Source of the DNA: CAUZWH01 sp965224275
GTDB lineage: Bacteria > Pseudomonadota > Alphaproteobacteria > SHVV01
Assembly (NCBI GenBank): GCA_965224275.1
Contig: CBDCYR010000012.1
Location: forward strand, 124,001-188,000
Reading direction: 5' to 3'
DNA length: 64,000 nucleotides
Positions 24,468-38,600 of the stretch are shown here, piece by piece (position 1 is the first letter of the stretch; every line of letters starts with the position of its first letter). The notes beneath the pieces are model-generated. The model saw nothing but the letters and a program-made list of their open reading frames with translations. It did not search any database and was not told the origin of the DNA. The translations under genes were made by a program, and so were the position numbers.

Positions 24468-27400
24468 ATGACCCTTTCCTATACCGCTCGCAAACCCATT
24501 CGACGCGATTTCGGCACGTTCCAAGAAGCCGTGGAAATGCCGAATTTGATCGAGATTCAAAAACGCTCCTACGATGCGTTTTTACATTTTGGCGTGCCTG
24601 CAGAGCGGCGTGAAAATGATGGTTTACAGGGCGTGTTCACGTCCGTGTTCCCGATCTCCGATTTCTCGGAAACCGCCTCGCTCGAGTTCGTCAAATTCGA
24701 GTTGGAAGATCCCAAATATGATGTCGAAGAATGCCGCCAGCGGGGCATGACATATGCCGCGCCGCTCAAGGCCACGCTTCGTCTCATCGTGTTTGAAATT
24801 GATGACGAAACCCAGGCCAAGTCCGTGCTCGATATTAAAGAGCAAGATGTATACATGGGCGACATGCCTTTGATGACCCAGAACGGTACGTTCATCGTTA
24901 ACGGTACCGAACGTGTCATCGTCAGCCAGATGCACCGCTCACCCGGTGTGTTCTTCGATCATGACAAAGGCAAGACCCATTCGTCGGGCAAGTTCCTGTT
25001 TGCCGCACGGATCATCCCGTATCGCGGATCGTGGCTGGACTTCGAGTTTGATGCCAAAGACATCGTCTACGTGCGCATCGACCGTCGCCGCAAGTTGCCG
25101 GTCAGTACGTTGATGTTTGCACTCGGCATGGAAGCCGAGGAGATACTCGAATATTTCTACAAAACCGTTCCGTTTAAGCGCGATAAAAAGGGCTGGCGTA
25201 CCAAGTACATGCCCGATCGCATGCGCGGCCTCAAAATCACCCACGATTTGATCAATGCGAAGACCGGAAAGGTGGCCGCAGAAGCTGGAACCAAGCTGAC
25301 ACCGCCTTTGGCGCGCAAGATCGAGAACCAGGGTCTAAAAGAGTTGCTGGTTACGCCTGAAGAGATGATCGGGCGCTACTCGGCCTACGACATCGTTAAT
25401 GATGAAACCGGCGAGATCTACCTCGAAGCGGGCGAGGAGATCACCGAGGAACATTTGGAAACCTTGGAAGCGGTGAAGGTGTCCGAGGTCCAGACGCTGG
25501 ATATCGATCACGTCACAATCGGGTCGTACATCCGCAACACGATGGCGGCTGATAAGAATGCCGAGCGGGTTCGGGCCTTGTTTGAAATTTACCGGGTGAT
25601 GCGGCCAGGTGAGCCGCCGACCGAGGAAGCCGCCGAGACACTATTCAACGGGCTGTTCTTCGATTCCGAGCGCTACGACCTCTCGGCCGTGGGTCGGGTT
25701 AAGCTCAATGCCCGCCTCAATATCGAAACCGACGATACGCTTCGCACGCTGCGAAAAGACGACATTCTCGCTGTTATCAAGACGTTGGTGGACCTCAAGG
25801 ATGGCCGCGGCGAAATTGACGACATCGATCATCTCGGCAATCGCCGGGTTCGGTCGGTCGGAGAACTCCTGGAAAACCAGTACCGAATTGGCCTCCTGCG
25901 TATGGAGCGGGCGATTCGCGAGCGCATGAGTTCGGTCGATATCGATACCGTCATGCCGCACGATCTGATTAATGCCAAACCGGCAGCCGCGGCGGTTCGT
26001 GAGTTCTTTGGGTCGAGCCAGCTCAGCCAGTTCATGGATCAGACCAATCCGCTGTCCGAAATTACCCATAAGCGACGCCTGTCGGCGCTCGGCCCAGGTG
26101 GGCTGACGCGGGAGCGCGCGGGTTTCGAAGTGCGCGATGTGCATCCAACTCATTATGGGCGGATCTGCCCCATTGAGACGCCTGAAGGCCCGAATATTGG
26201 CCTTATCAATAGCCTCGCGACTTATGCACGGGTCAACAAATACGGTTTCATTGAAAGTCCTTATCGCGAGGTCAAAAGCAACCGCGTGAGCGACGACGTC
26301 GTCTATCTGTCGGCGATGGAAGAGGGTAAATACACGATTGCTCAGGCCAACGCGGAAGTAGACGCGCGCGGCCGATTCACCGCCGACTTGGTGAGCTGCC
26401 GTCGTGGCGGCGAGTTCATCATGACGCGTCCCGATCAGATCGATTATGTCGATGTTTCGCCCAAACAGTTGGTGTCGGTGGCCGCGTCACTCATCCCATT
26501 CCTCGAGAACGACGACGCCAACCGAGCCCTGATGGGGTCGAACATGCAGCGCCAGGCGGTGCCGTTGATTCAGAGCGAAGCACCGTTGGTCGGAACCGGG
26601 ATCGAGGAGGTCGTCGCCCGCGATTCAGGCGTCACGATCGTCGCGCGGCGGAGTGGCATTGTCGACCAGGTGGACGCTCGCCGCGTCGTCATTCGTGCGA
26701 ACGAGGAAGCCGACACGTCGAATTCGGGTGTCGATATTTACAATCTCTTGAAGTTTCAGCGCTCTAACCAAAATACCTGCATCAACCAACGTCCGCTGGT
26801 TCGCGCCGGTGATCGCGTCAAGAGAGGCGATATCATCGCCGATGGACCGTCCACCGATATGGGTGAACTCGCACTAGGCCGAAACGTGCTGGTCGCGTTC
26901 ATGCCTTGGGGCGGTTACAACTTTGAAGATTCGATCCTGATCTCGGAGCGCATGGCGCGCGACGATGTCTTCACCTCGATCCACATCGAGGAGTTCGAAG
27001 TCATGGCTCGCGACACCAAGTTGGGGCCGGAGGAAATCACACGCGACATCCCGAATGTCGGCGAGGAAGCTCTTAAGAATCTTGACGAAGCCGGCATCGT
27101 CTACGTTGGCGCCGAGGGCGGTGCTAGCGACATCCTGGTCGGTAAGGTGACGCCGAAAGGCGAATCGCCCGTCACGCCTGAAGAGAAGCTGTTGCGTGCG
27201 ATCTTCGGTGAGAAAGCGTCTGATGTGCGCGATACATCCTTAAAGGTGCCGCCGAGCGTTTCGGGTACGGTGGTCGAAGTGCGAGTGTTCTCGCGGCGTG
27301 GCGTCGACAAGGACGAACGTGCGTTGGCGATCGAACGCGAGGAAATTGAGCGTCTTGCCAAGGATCGCGACGACGAGAGATTTATTCTTGAGCGCAATAC

Positions 27401-28559
27401 CTACGACCGCCTCAGGAAACGGTTGGTTGGCAACACGGCGGCCAGCGGCCCCAAAGGCATGGCTACCGGCAAGATCACCGACGTCATACTCGATGAATGG
27501 ACGCACGGCCAGTGGTGGCAAATCGGCATCAAGGAGGCCAGGGCAATGGCCGACATCGAACAGCTCAAGAAGCAGTTCGACCTGGCCACCGGCAGTCTCG
27601 AAAGCCGATTCGAAGACAAGGTCGAAAAGTTGCAACGCGGCGACGAGTTGCCCCCCGGCGTAATGAAGATGGTCAAGGTCTTTGTCGCCGTGAAGCGGAA
27701 GTTGCAGCCGGGCGACAAAATGGCCGGGCGCCATGGCAACAAAGGTGTGATCTCGAAAATCGTGCCGATGGAGGATATGCCGTATCTCGATGACGGCACC
27801 CCGGTCGATGTCGTTCTCAATCCGCTCGGTGTGCCCTCGCGAATGAATGTGGGTCAGATTTTGGAAACCCATCTGGGTTGGGCATCACGTGGAATCGGCC
27901 GCAAGATTGGCGATATTGTCGATAAGATTCAGCGTGGCAGCAAAACCGATGATCTACGACGCACGCTGAAAACGGTCTACGACAAACGGCAATATGATGA
28001 AGAGATTGCCGAGCTTAGCGATAGTGATGTGTCCGAACTCGGCGATGTGTTGCGCGATGGTGTACCGTTCGCCACGCCGGTTTTCGAGGGTGCCAAAGAA
28101 GACGACATTGTCGACATGCTCGACAAGGCCGGTCTCGACGCGTCGGGACAAGTGACGCTGCACGATGGACGTTCGGGCGACGAATTCGAGCGTAAAGTCA
28201 CCGTCGGCTACATCTACATGCTCAAGTTGCACCACCTCGTGGATGACAAGATTCATGCTCGTGCGATCGGCCCATACAGCCTTGTCACCCAGCAGCCCTT
28301 GGGCGGCAAAGCACAGTTCGGCGGCCAGCGGTTTGGTGAGATGGAAGTGTGGGCTCTTCAAGCCTATGGCGCTGCCTATACGCTGCAGGAGATGTTGACA
28401 GTGAAGTCCGATGATGTCGCCGGGCGTACCAAAGTCTATGAGGCAATCGTTCGCGGCGATGACACGTTCGAAGCCGGCATACCCGAATCCTTCAACGTTT
28501 TGGTGAAAGAATTGCGCTCGCTTTGCCTCAACGTTGAGTTGTCGCAGCACAATTACTGA
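24468..28559 (+). CDS. rpoB: RNA polymerase beta subunit
   Basis: 1,363 residues, the usual alphaproteobacterial length. The rifampicin-binding cluster reads 'GSSQLSQFMDQTNPLSEITH' then 'KRRLSALGPGG' (about residues 515-545), the drug-sensitive consensus. Later come 'MPWGGYNFEDSI', 'MAGRHGNKGVISKI' and the C-terminal 'GGKAQFGGQRFGEMEVWALQ'. It forms the catalytic cleft with beta prime. The gene starts 151 bases after rplL; rpoC follows after 91 bases. Confidence 0.98.
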   Translation: MTLSYTARKPIRRDFGTFQEAVEMPNLIEIQKRSYDAFLHFGVPAERRENDGLQGVFTSVFPISDFSETASLEFVKFELEDPKYDVEECRQRGMTYAAPLKATLRLIVFEIDDETQAKSVLDIKEQDVYMGDMPLMTQNGTFIVNGTERVIVSQMHRSPGVFFDHDKGKTHSSGKFLFAARIIPYRGSWLDFEFDAKDIVYVRIDRRRKLPVSTLMFALGMEAEEILEYFYKTVPFKRDKKGWRTKYMPDRMRGLKITHDLINAKTGKVAAEAGTKLTPPLARKIENQGLKELLVTPEEMIGRYSAYDIVNDETGEIYLEAGEEITEEHLETLEAVKVSEVQTLDIDHVTIGSYIRNTMAADKNAERVRALFEIYRVMRPGEPPTEEAAETLFNGLFFDSERYDLSAVGRVKLNARLNIETDDTLRTLRKDDILAVIKTLVDLKDGRGEIDDIDHLGNRRVRSVGELLENQYRIGLLRMERAIRERMSSVDIDTVMPHDLINAKPAAAAVREFFGSSQLSQFMDQTNPLSEITHKRRLSALGPGGLTRERAGFEVRDVHPTHYGRICPIETPEGPNIGLINSLATYARVNKYGFIESPYREVKSNRVSDDVVYLSAMEEGKYTIAQANAEVDARGRFTADLVSCRRGGEFIMTRPDQIDYVDVSPKQLVSVAASLIPFLENDDANRALMGSNMQRQAVPLIQSEAPLVGTGIEEVVARDSGVTIVARRSGIVDQVDARRVVIRANEEADTSNSGVDIYNLLKFQRSNQNTCINQRPLVRAGDRVKRGDIIADGPSTDMGELALGRNVLVAFMPWGGYNFEDSILISERMARDDVFTSIHIEEFEVMARDTKLGPEEITRDIPNVGEEALKNLDEAGIVYVGAEGGASDILVGKVTPKGESPVTPEEKLLRAIFGEKASDVRDTSLKVPPSVSGTVVEVRVFSRRGVDKDERALAIEREEIERLAKDRDDERFILERNTYDRLRKRLVGNTAASGPKGMATGKITDVILDEWTHGQWWQIGIKEARAMADIEQLKKQFDLATGSLESRFEDKVEKLQRGDELPPGVMKMVKVFVAVKRKLQPGDKMAGRHGNKGVISKIVPMEDMPYLDDGTPVDVVLNPLGVPSRMNVGQILETHLGWASRGIGRKIGDIVDKIQRGSKTDDLRRTLKTVYDKRQYDEEIAELSDSDVSELGDVLRDGVPFATPVFEGAKEDDIVDMLDKAGLDASGQVTLHDGRSGDEFERKVTVGYIYMLKLHHLVDDKIHARAIGPYSLVTQQPLGGKAQFGGQRFGEMEVWALQAYGAAYTLQEMLTVKSDDVAGRTKVYEAIVRGDDTFEAGIPESFNVLVKELRSLCLNVELSQHNY

Positions 28560-28650
28560 GTGGTGCGCCCGACCGCACGAGCGGAACTGAGATTGCTAAG
28601 AGTTACTTCTTAAGCGTTATCGCGAAAACCTCGCGACAAGGAGAAAGAAC

Positions 28651-32850
<4,200 letters not shown>

Positions 32851-32873
32851 GCGCAGCTCGCGCGAGAAATCTG

Positions 32874-32910
32874 GAAGCGCGCGCATGATTGCGCGCGCTT
32901 CTCCTTTTTT
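32874..32910 (+). terminator. intrinsic terminator after rpoC
   Basis: GAAGCGCGCGC (32874-32884) and GCGCGCGCTTC (32891-32901) form an 11-bp stem with loop ATGATT, followed by TCCTTTTTT. It lies 23 bases after the rpoC stop. Confidence 0.92.
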
Positions 32911-33037
32911 GGTGTAATAACAAGGGGTTGGCGTGCGCTGGGAGACAGTACGAGCGAACGTCGACATTTTTGCTTGTGAGGCCGCATCGAGTCTTCGAAT
33001 GGCGCAGAAATTAGCGAAAAATCGGCCCTATTAACGC

Positions 33038-33066
33038 TTGACGCTACGAGACCGCGTAACTAGTAT
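33038..33066 (+). promoter_or_regulatory. sigma-70-type promoter of the str operon
   Basis: TTGACG at 33038-33043 and TAGTAT at 33061-33066 are spaced by exactly 17 bases, about 170 bases before rpsL and after the rpoC terminator. The 388-base gap between rpoC and rpsL holds only the terminator, this promoter and a leader hairpin; I see no gene in it. Confidence 0.65.
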
Positions 33067-33164
33067 TCGGCGCTCCTCGGGGCGTTGGTTGTAGGTGGCA
33101 TCCTAAACGCTGCGTCCGGCGACTAAGTGATTGGTTCACCGGTCTTGAGGACCCAGAAATGCAA

Positions 33165-33198
33165 CTCGGCGGCGGGCAACGATATGCTCTCCGCCGAG
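33165..33198 (+). promoter_or_regulatory. hairpin in the rpsL leader
   Basis: CTCGGCGG at 33165-33172 pairs perfectly with CCGCCGAG at 33191-33198 around an 18-base loop, 41 bases before the rpsL start. It is within the predicted 5' untranslated region and has no T run, so it is a candidate control structure rather than a terminator. Confidence 0.45.
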
Positions 33199-33238
33199 TG
33201 CGCATTTGCGGAATTGTTGCGGGTAATGGTGAACCTAA

Positions 33239-33610
33239 ATGCCGACGACCAATCAACTAATTCGTAAGCCGCGCGCGAAACCGATCTCGCGTAACAAAGT
33301 TCCTGCGCTGGAAGCCTGTCCGCAGAAACGTGGCGTGTGTACCCGCGTTTATACGACAACACCGAAGAAGCCGAACTCGGCGCTCCGCAAGGTCGCGCGG
33401 GTGCGTCTCACAAACGGTTTTGAGGTCACGAGCTACATTCCTGGCGAGGGGCATAATCTCCAGGAACACTCGGTTGTCTTGATTCGAGGCGGCCGCGTGA
33501 AGGATCTGCCGGGTGTGCGATATCATATCGTTCGCGGCATCCTTGACACACAAGGTGTGAGCGACCGGCGACAGCGCCGATCGAAATACGGCGCCAAACG
33601 GCCCAAATAG
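33239..33610 (+). CDS. rpsL: 30S ribosomal protein S12
   Basis: 123 residues. It carries the decoding-site segments 'TTPKKPNSALRKVARVRL' and 'GGRVKDLPGVRYH'; both lysines linked to streptomycin sensitivity in E. coli (K42, K87 equivalents) are present. It is the first gene of the str operon. rpsG follows after 25 bases. Confidence 0.98.
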   Translation: MPTTNQLIRKPRAKPISRNKVPALEACPQKRGVCTRVYTTTPKKPNSALRKVARVRLTNGFEVTSYIPGEGHNLQEHSVVLIRGGRVKDLPGVRYHIVRGILDTQGVSDRRQRRSKYGAKRPK

Positions 33611-33635
33611 CCGGCTAGGAAACGGAAGCAATACG

Positions 33636-34106
33636 ATGTCGCGTCGCCGCGCAGCCGAGAAGCGAGAGATATTGCCCGATCCCAAGTTTGGTGATCAGGT
33701 GGTAACGAAATTTATCAATTCGGTCATGCTTGACGGGAAAAAGTCGGTGGCCGAATTGATCGTATATGGCGCCTTCGATGTGATCCAGGGCCGCACCGGG
33801 CAAGAACCGTTGCGGCTTTTTCATGACGCGATGACGAATGTTCGCCCGACGGTGGAAGTGCGTTCGCGGCGTGTTGGCGGCGCGACCTATCAGGTTCCGA
33901 TTGAGGTGCGCTCAGACCGCAGCCAGGCGTTAGCGATTCGATGGATTATCGCGGCAGCGCGCGCTCGCAACGAAAACACCATGCGTGAGCGGCTCTCCGG
34001 TGAGCTCATGGATGCGGCAAACAACCGCGGATCGGCCGTCAAGAAGCGCGAAGATACTCATCGGATGGCCGACGCCAATAAGGCGTTCTCCCATTACCGC
34101 TGGTAG
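33636..34106 (+). CDS. rpsG: 30S ribosomal protein S7
   Basis: 156 residues, standard length, with 'RRRAAEKREILPDPKFGDQV' in outline at the start and 'EVRSRRVGGATYQVPIEV' in the core. It organises the 3' major domain of 16S rRNA. fusA starts 17 bases downstream. Confidence 0.98.
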   Translation: MSRRRAAEKREILPDPKFGDQVVTKFINSVMLDGKKSVAELIVYGAFDVIQGRTGQEPLRLFHDAMTNVRPTVEVRSRRVGGATYQVPIEVRSDRSQALAIRWIIAAARARNENTMRERLSGELMDAANNRGSAVKKREDTHRMADANKAFSHYRW

Positions 34107-34123
34107 CGGCTGGTTGATAGGTT

Positions 34124-36199
34124 ATGGCCCGGATCACGCCTCTCGAGCGCTACCGCAATATTGGCATCATGGCGCATATCGATGCCGGCAAGACAACCAC
34201 CACTGAGCGCATTCTCTACTACACCGGCCGTTCACATCGAATGGGTGAAGTCCATGACGGTGCGGCAACCATGGACTGGATGGAGCAGGAGCAAGAGCGC
34301 GGCATAACCATTACATCCGCCGCGACGACCTGCTTTTGGAACGATCACCGCATCAACATAATTGATACACCCGGTCACGTAGATTTTACGATCGAGGTTG
34401 AACGTAGTTTACGCGTTCTTGACGGGGCGGTTGCGGTTTTCGACAGCGTCGCTGGAGTTGAGCCGCAATCGGAAACGGTTTGGCGGCAAGCCGACAAATA
34501 CGGCGTGCCGCGGATCTGCTTTGTCAACAAGATGGATCGCGTTGGCGCTGATTTCTTTCGCTGTGTCGATATGATTCGCGATCGTCTCGGGGCGACCCCT
34601 TTGGTGACGCAACTCCCGCTGGGTAGTGAGTCCGATTACAAGGGCGTTATCGACCTGTTGCGTCGTCGCGCCGTGGTATGGCGGGATGAAACGCTCGGGG
34701 CTGAATACGTTGAGGAAGAGATCCCTCCAGCAATGGCCGCCGAGGTCGAGGAATATCGGTCGCGGCTCATCGAAGCGGCGATCGAACACGATGATGAGGC
34801 GATGGAGAGTTATCTCGAAGGTAACGAGCCCGACGTTGCGACGTTGATTGAGTGTATCCGCAGGGGCACCGTCGCTGGCGCATTCGTCCCGATCCTCAAC
34901 GGGTCGGCATTCAAAAACAAAGGCGTACAGTTGCTGCTCGACGCCGTCATTGATTACCTGCCCGCGCCGACCGATGTTGCAGCGATTGACGGTATCGACC
35001 CCAAAACCGAGGAGCCGGTAGAACGCCGCTCCACCGATGACGCGCCATTTGCCGCGTTGGCCTTCAAGATAATGGCGGATCCCTTTGTCGGCTCGTTGAC
35101 CTTCGCGCGGGTCTATTCAGGTGTAATCGACTCGGGTAGCCGGGTAGAGAACAGCACCAAGGCTCGCAAGGAGCGCATCGGCCGGATGCTACAGATGCAT
35201 GCCAACTCGCGCGAGGATGTCGGGGAGGCGCGCGCGGGCGATATAATCGCTCTCGCTGGGCTCAAATTCACGACCACCGGCGATACGCTGTGCGATCCCG
35301 ATAAGCAGGTTGTGCTTGAGAGTTTGGAAATACCAGATCCGGTCATGGAGATCGCGGTCGAGCCCAAAACCACGGCGGATCAAGAGAAGCTTTCTGGCGC
35401 GATGGCACGGATTGCACAAGAGGATCCGTCTTTCCAAATCGCCAGCGATCCTGAGACCGGACAAACCGTCATCAAGGGCATGGGCGAGCTACATCTTGAA
35501 GTGATCGTTGAACGCCTGCGGCGCGAGTTCAACGTTGATGCCAATGTCGGGATGCCGCAAGTCGCTTATCGCGAGACAATTACCAAGTCCGGCGACGTCG
35601 ATTACACGCATAAGAAGCAGACCGGCGGTTCCGGACAATTTGCCCGCGTTAAGGTTGCGTTCGAGCCCCTCGAGCCGGGTTCCGGTGTCATTTTCGAAGA
35701 TTCGATCCGCGGCGCCGCGGTTCCCAAGGAATACATTCCTTCGGTCGAGAGTGGCATTCGCGGGGTTGCAGAATCGGGGCTGCTTGCCGGGTTCCCGGTA
35801 ATTGATTTCAAAGCCACGCTTTACGATGGCGATAGCCACGACGTGGATTCGTCGAGTTTGGCATTTGAAGTCGCGGCGCGTGCAGCATTCCGTGAAACCG
35901 CGCCTAGGCTTGGTCTGCGGTTACTTGAACCGATCATGAAGGTCGAAGTGGTGACCCCGGAGCAATATCTCGGGGATGTGATCGGCGATCTATCGAGCCG
36001 TCGTGGTCAGGTGCGCGGCACGGTTGCGCGCGGCAGCGCGATTGTCGTCGATGCGCGGGTGCCGTTGGCAAACATGTTCGGCTACGTCAATTCGCTGCGC
36101 TCGTCGAGCCAGGGTCGGGCACAGTTCACGATGCATTTTGGTCATTACCAACAAGTTCCTCAGACGATCTCTGACGAGGTTCGAGCGAAGTTCGCTTAA
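34124..36199 (+). CDS. fusA: elongation factor G
   Basis: 691 residues of the translocation GTPase. G motifs are 'AHIDAGKTTTTERIL', 'DTPGHVDF' and 'NKMDRVGADF'. Domain IV has 'YTHKKQTGGSGQFARV', and the C-terminal domain V ends in 'FTMHFGHYQQVP'. It is a single full-length copy in the rpsL-rpsG-fusA-tuf order. Confidence 0.98.
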   Translation: MARITPLERYRNIGIMAHIDAGKTTTTERILYYTGRSHRMGEVHDGAATMDWMEQEQERGITITSAATTCFWNDHRINIIDTPGHVDFTIEVERSLRVLDGAVAVFDSVAGVEPQSETVWRQADKYGVPRICFVNKMDRVGADFFRCVDMIRDRLGATPLVTQLPLGSESDYKGVIDLLRRRAVVWRDETLGAEYVEEEIPPAMAAEVEEYRSRLIEAAIEHDDEAMESYLEGNEPDVATLIECIRRGTVAGAFVPILNGSAFKNKGVQLLLDAVIDYLPAPTDVAAIDGIDPKTEEPVERRSTDDAPFAALAFKIMADPFVGSLTFARVYSGVIDSGSRVENSTKARKERIGRMLQMHANSREDVGEARAGDIIALAGLKFTTTGDTLCDPDKQVVLESLEIPDPVMEIAVEPKTTADQEKLSGAMARIAQEDPSFQIASDPETGQTVIKGMGELHLEVIVERLRREFNVDANVGMPQVAYRETITKSGDVDYTHKKQTGGSGQFARVKVAFEPLEPGSGVIFEDSIRGAAVPKEYIPSVESGIRGVAESGLLAGFPVIDFKATLYDGDSHDVDSSSLAFEVAARAAFRETAPRLGLRLLEPIMKVEVVTPEQYLGDVIGDLSSRRGQVRGTVARGSAIVVDARVPLANMFGYVNSLRSSSQGRAQFTMHFGHYQQVPQTISDEVRAKFA

Positions 36200-36237
36200 G
36201 CCGCCGAAATACGCCTGTATGTTTACGGAGAGAAGCG

Positions 36238-37428
36238 ATGGCGAAAGAGAAATTTGAACGCACGAAGCCGCACTGCAATGTTGGGACGATTGGTCATGTT
36301 GATCATGGCAAGACGACGCTAACGGCAGCGATTACGAAGGTATTGGCGGAAAGCGGCGGTGCCGAGTTCACGGCGTATGACGAGATTGACAAGGCGCCTG
36401 AAGAACGTGCCCGCGGGATTACGATCGCGACGGCGCATGTTGAGTATGAGACGGAGAACCGTCACTACGCGCACGTCGATTGCCCGGGTCACGCCGATTA
36501 TGTGAAGAACATGATTACGGGTGCGGCGCAGATGGATGGCGCGGTGCTGGTTGTCTCGGCTGCTGATGGCCCGATGCCGCAGACGCGCGAGCACATATTG
36601 CTGGCGCGCCAGGTTGGTGTTCCGGCGCTGATTGTGTACCTGAACAAGGTCGACCAGGTTGACGACGAGGAACTGCTGGAATTGGTTGAGCTTGAGGTTC
36701 GTGAACTGTTGTCGATTTACGAGTTTCCGGGCGACGATATCCCGGTGATACGCGGTTCAGCGCTGAAGGCGCTTGAGGGCGAGGAGAGCGAGGCCGGCAG
36801 GCAGTCGATTGCGGCGTTGATGGAGGCGGTTGACAACTACATCCCGCAGCCTGAGCGTCCCAAGGATCGTCCGTTTTTGATGCCGATTGAGGACGTGTTC
36901 TCGATTTCGGGCCGGGGCACGGTTGTGACGGGCCGGGTTGAGCGCGGGATTGTGCATGTTGGTGACGAAATAGAGATTGTTGGTATCAAGGAGACGTCGA
37001 AGACGACGTGCACGGGCGTTGAGATGTTCCGTAAGCTGCTGGATCAGGGCGAGGCGGGCGACAATGTTGGTTGCTTGCTGCGCGGGGTCGGGCGTGAAGA
37101 GGTTGAGCGCGGTCAGGTATTGGCAGCGCCGGGCTCGATTACGCCGCACACGAAGTTCAAGGCTGAGGCTTACATTCTGACCAAGGACGAGGGCGGGCGT
37201 CACACGCCGTTTTTCTCGAACTACCGTCCGCAGTTTTACTTTCGGACGACGGATGTAACGGGCCAGGTTGTGTTGCCGGAAGGCACTGAGATGGTGATGC
37301 CGGGCGACAACATATCGATGGAGATACAGCTGATATCGCCGATTGCGATGGATGAGGGATTGCGTTTTGCCATCCGCGAGGGCGGTCGCACCGTTGGTGC
37401 CGGCGTCGTCGCGTCAATCATCGAATAA
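36238..37428 (+). CDS. tuf: elongation factor Tu, copy 2
   Basis: 396 residues, identical in protein and, as far as read by eye, in DNA to the copy at 19655. Identity starts within a base of the ATG and ends about 18 bases past the stop (through CACGCCGGTCGCG), then the two sequences diverge at once. This is the tufA position after fusA. It has the same unusual ACG/GCG/ATT-heavy codon choice, unlike fusA just upstream. Confidence 0.98.
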   Translation: MAKEKFERTKPHCNVGTIGHVDHGKTTLTAAITKVLAESGGAEFTAYDEIDKAPEERARGITIATAHVEYETENRHYAHVDCPGHADYVKNMITGAAQMDGAVLVVSAADGPMPQTREHILLARQVGVPALIVYLNKVDQVDDEELLELVELEVRELLSIYEFPGDDIPVIRGSALKALEGEESEAGRQSIAALMEAVDNYIPQPERPKDRPFLMPIEDVFSISGRGTVVTGRVERGIVHVGDEIEIVGIKETSKTTCTGVEMFRKLLDQGEAGDNVGCLLRGVGREEVERGQVLAAPGSITPHTKFKAEAYILTKDEGGRHTPFFSNYRPQFYFRTTDVTGQVVLPEGTEMVMPGDNISMEIQLISPIAMDEGLRFAIREGGRTVGAGVVASIIE

Positions 37429-37461
37429 TCACGCCGGTCGCGCGACCGACGGAGACAGGAC

Positions 37462-37770
37462 ATGGACCAACAAAATATACGCATAAGACTCAAGGCGTTT
37501 GATCACCGCGTCCTCGATCAGTCGACCGGCGAAATCGTGGATACGGCGAAGCGCACCGGTGCCGAGGTAAGGGGTCCGATCCCGTTGCCGACCAAAATCG
37601 AGCGCTTCACGGTTCTGCGATCGCCCCATATCGACAAGAAATCTCGCGAGCAGTTTGAGATTCGAACGCACCGTCGGCTGCTGGATATCGTTGATCCAAC
37701 TCCGCAAACGGTTGATGCCCTGATGAAGTTGGATTTGGCTGCAGGCGTCGATGTGGAGATCAAACTTTAG
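37462..37770 (+). CDS. rpsJ: 30S ribosomal protein S10
   Basis: 102 residues with 'IRIRLKAFDHRVLDQST', 'PIPLPTKIERFTVLRSPH' and 'KKSREQFEIRTHRR'. S10 also pairs with NusG/NusB in antitermination. It is 33 bases after tuf without an evident terminator, so the S10 genes may be read from the str transcript. rplC follows after 5 bases. Confidence 0.98.
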   Translation: MDQQNIRIRLKAFDHRVLDQSTGEIVDTAKRTGAEVRGPIPLPTKIERFTVLRSPHIDKKSREQFEIRTHRRLLDIVDPTPQTVDALMKLDLAAGVDVEIKL

Positions 37771-37775
37771 GGACG

Positions 37776-38600
37776 ATGGTCGTGCAACGAACCGGCATAT
37801 TGGCCCGCAAACTGGGCATGACACGCGTCTTCCATGAAGACGGAACGCACGTGCCCGTCACGGTGCTCGCTATAGAAAACTGTCAGGTTGTCGCTCAGCG
37901 AACATCAGAGACGGACGGCTATACAGCGGTTCAAGTCGGCGTCGGAATCGCTCGCGTCAAGAATCTTAGCAAAGCTCAGCGCGGCCACTTCGCGAAAGCG
38001 AACGTCGAGCCGAAGAACCGACTAGTCGAGTTTCGCGTCAGCGCAGACGCCATGGTCGATGTCGGCGCCGAACTGGTACCCAGCCATTTCGTGCCGGGAC
38101 AACGGGTCGATGTCGCTGGTACGAGTGTTGGTAAGGGGTTTGCCGGTGCCATGAAACGGCATGGATTCGCGGGTTTGGAAGCGAGTCATGGAGTCTCGAT
38201 ATCGCATCGTGCGCATGGTTCGACGGGCCATAGTCAGGATCCAGGTCGCGTCTTTAAAGGCAAGAAGATGGCCGGCCAAATGGGCAATCGTCGGGCCAAG
38301 ATTCAAAACCTCGAAGTTGTCTCGGTCGATGACGATCGCGGTTTGCTGTTTATCAAAGGGGCTGTTCCAGGCTCGAAAGAAGCGTGGATTGAAGTCACTG
38401 ACGCCGTCAAAGCAACCCGGCCAGAGGACGCACCGGTGCCGGCCGGACTACGTAGGAGCGCGGCCACCGATTCCGGAGGCGCTGACGCTGCGAGTACGGG
38501 TGCGGCCGAAAGTACTGACGGCGCGGACGATGCGCCTCAAATAGATGCCGCTGTAGAGCCCGCAGACGAGGCTGGCGCGGCTGAGGAATCAAAGTCATGA
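37776..38600 (+). CDS. rplC: 50S ribosomal protein L3 with acidic C-terminal extension
   Basis: 274 residues, longer than the usual 205-245. The L3 core runs to about residue 215 and includes 'GILARKLGMTRVFHEDGTHV', 'GTSVGKGFAGAMKRHGF' and 'GHSQDPGRVFKGKKMAGQMG'. The last 55 residues are low-complexity Asp/Ala/Glu/Gly ('DSGGADAASTGAAESTDGA', 'DEAGAAEESKS'). Alphaproteobacterial L3 proteins often have such tails; its role is unknown. The stop overlaps the rplD start by 4 bases (ATGA). Confidence 0.96.
   Translation: MVVQRTGILARKLGMTRVFHEDGTHVPVTVLAIENCQVVAQRTSETDGYTAVQVGVGIARVKNLSKAQRGHFAKANVEPKNRLVEFRVSADAMVDVGAELVPSHFVPGQRVDVAGTSVGKGFAGAMKRHGFAGLEASHGVSISHRAHGSTGHSQDPGRVFKGKKMAGQMGNRRAKIQNLEVVSVDDDRGLLFIKGAVPGSKEAWIEVTDAVKATRPEDAPVPAGLRRSAATDSGGADAASTGAAESTDGADDAPQIDAAVEPADEAGAAEESKS

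Noticed and set aside
25641..26153. Long antisense open frames inside rpoB, rpoC and ribosomal genes
   Set aside because: They mirror strongly conserved genes and have no recognisable domains or ribosome sites.
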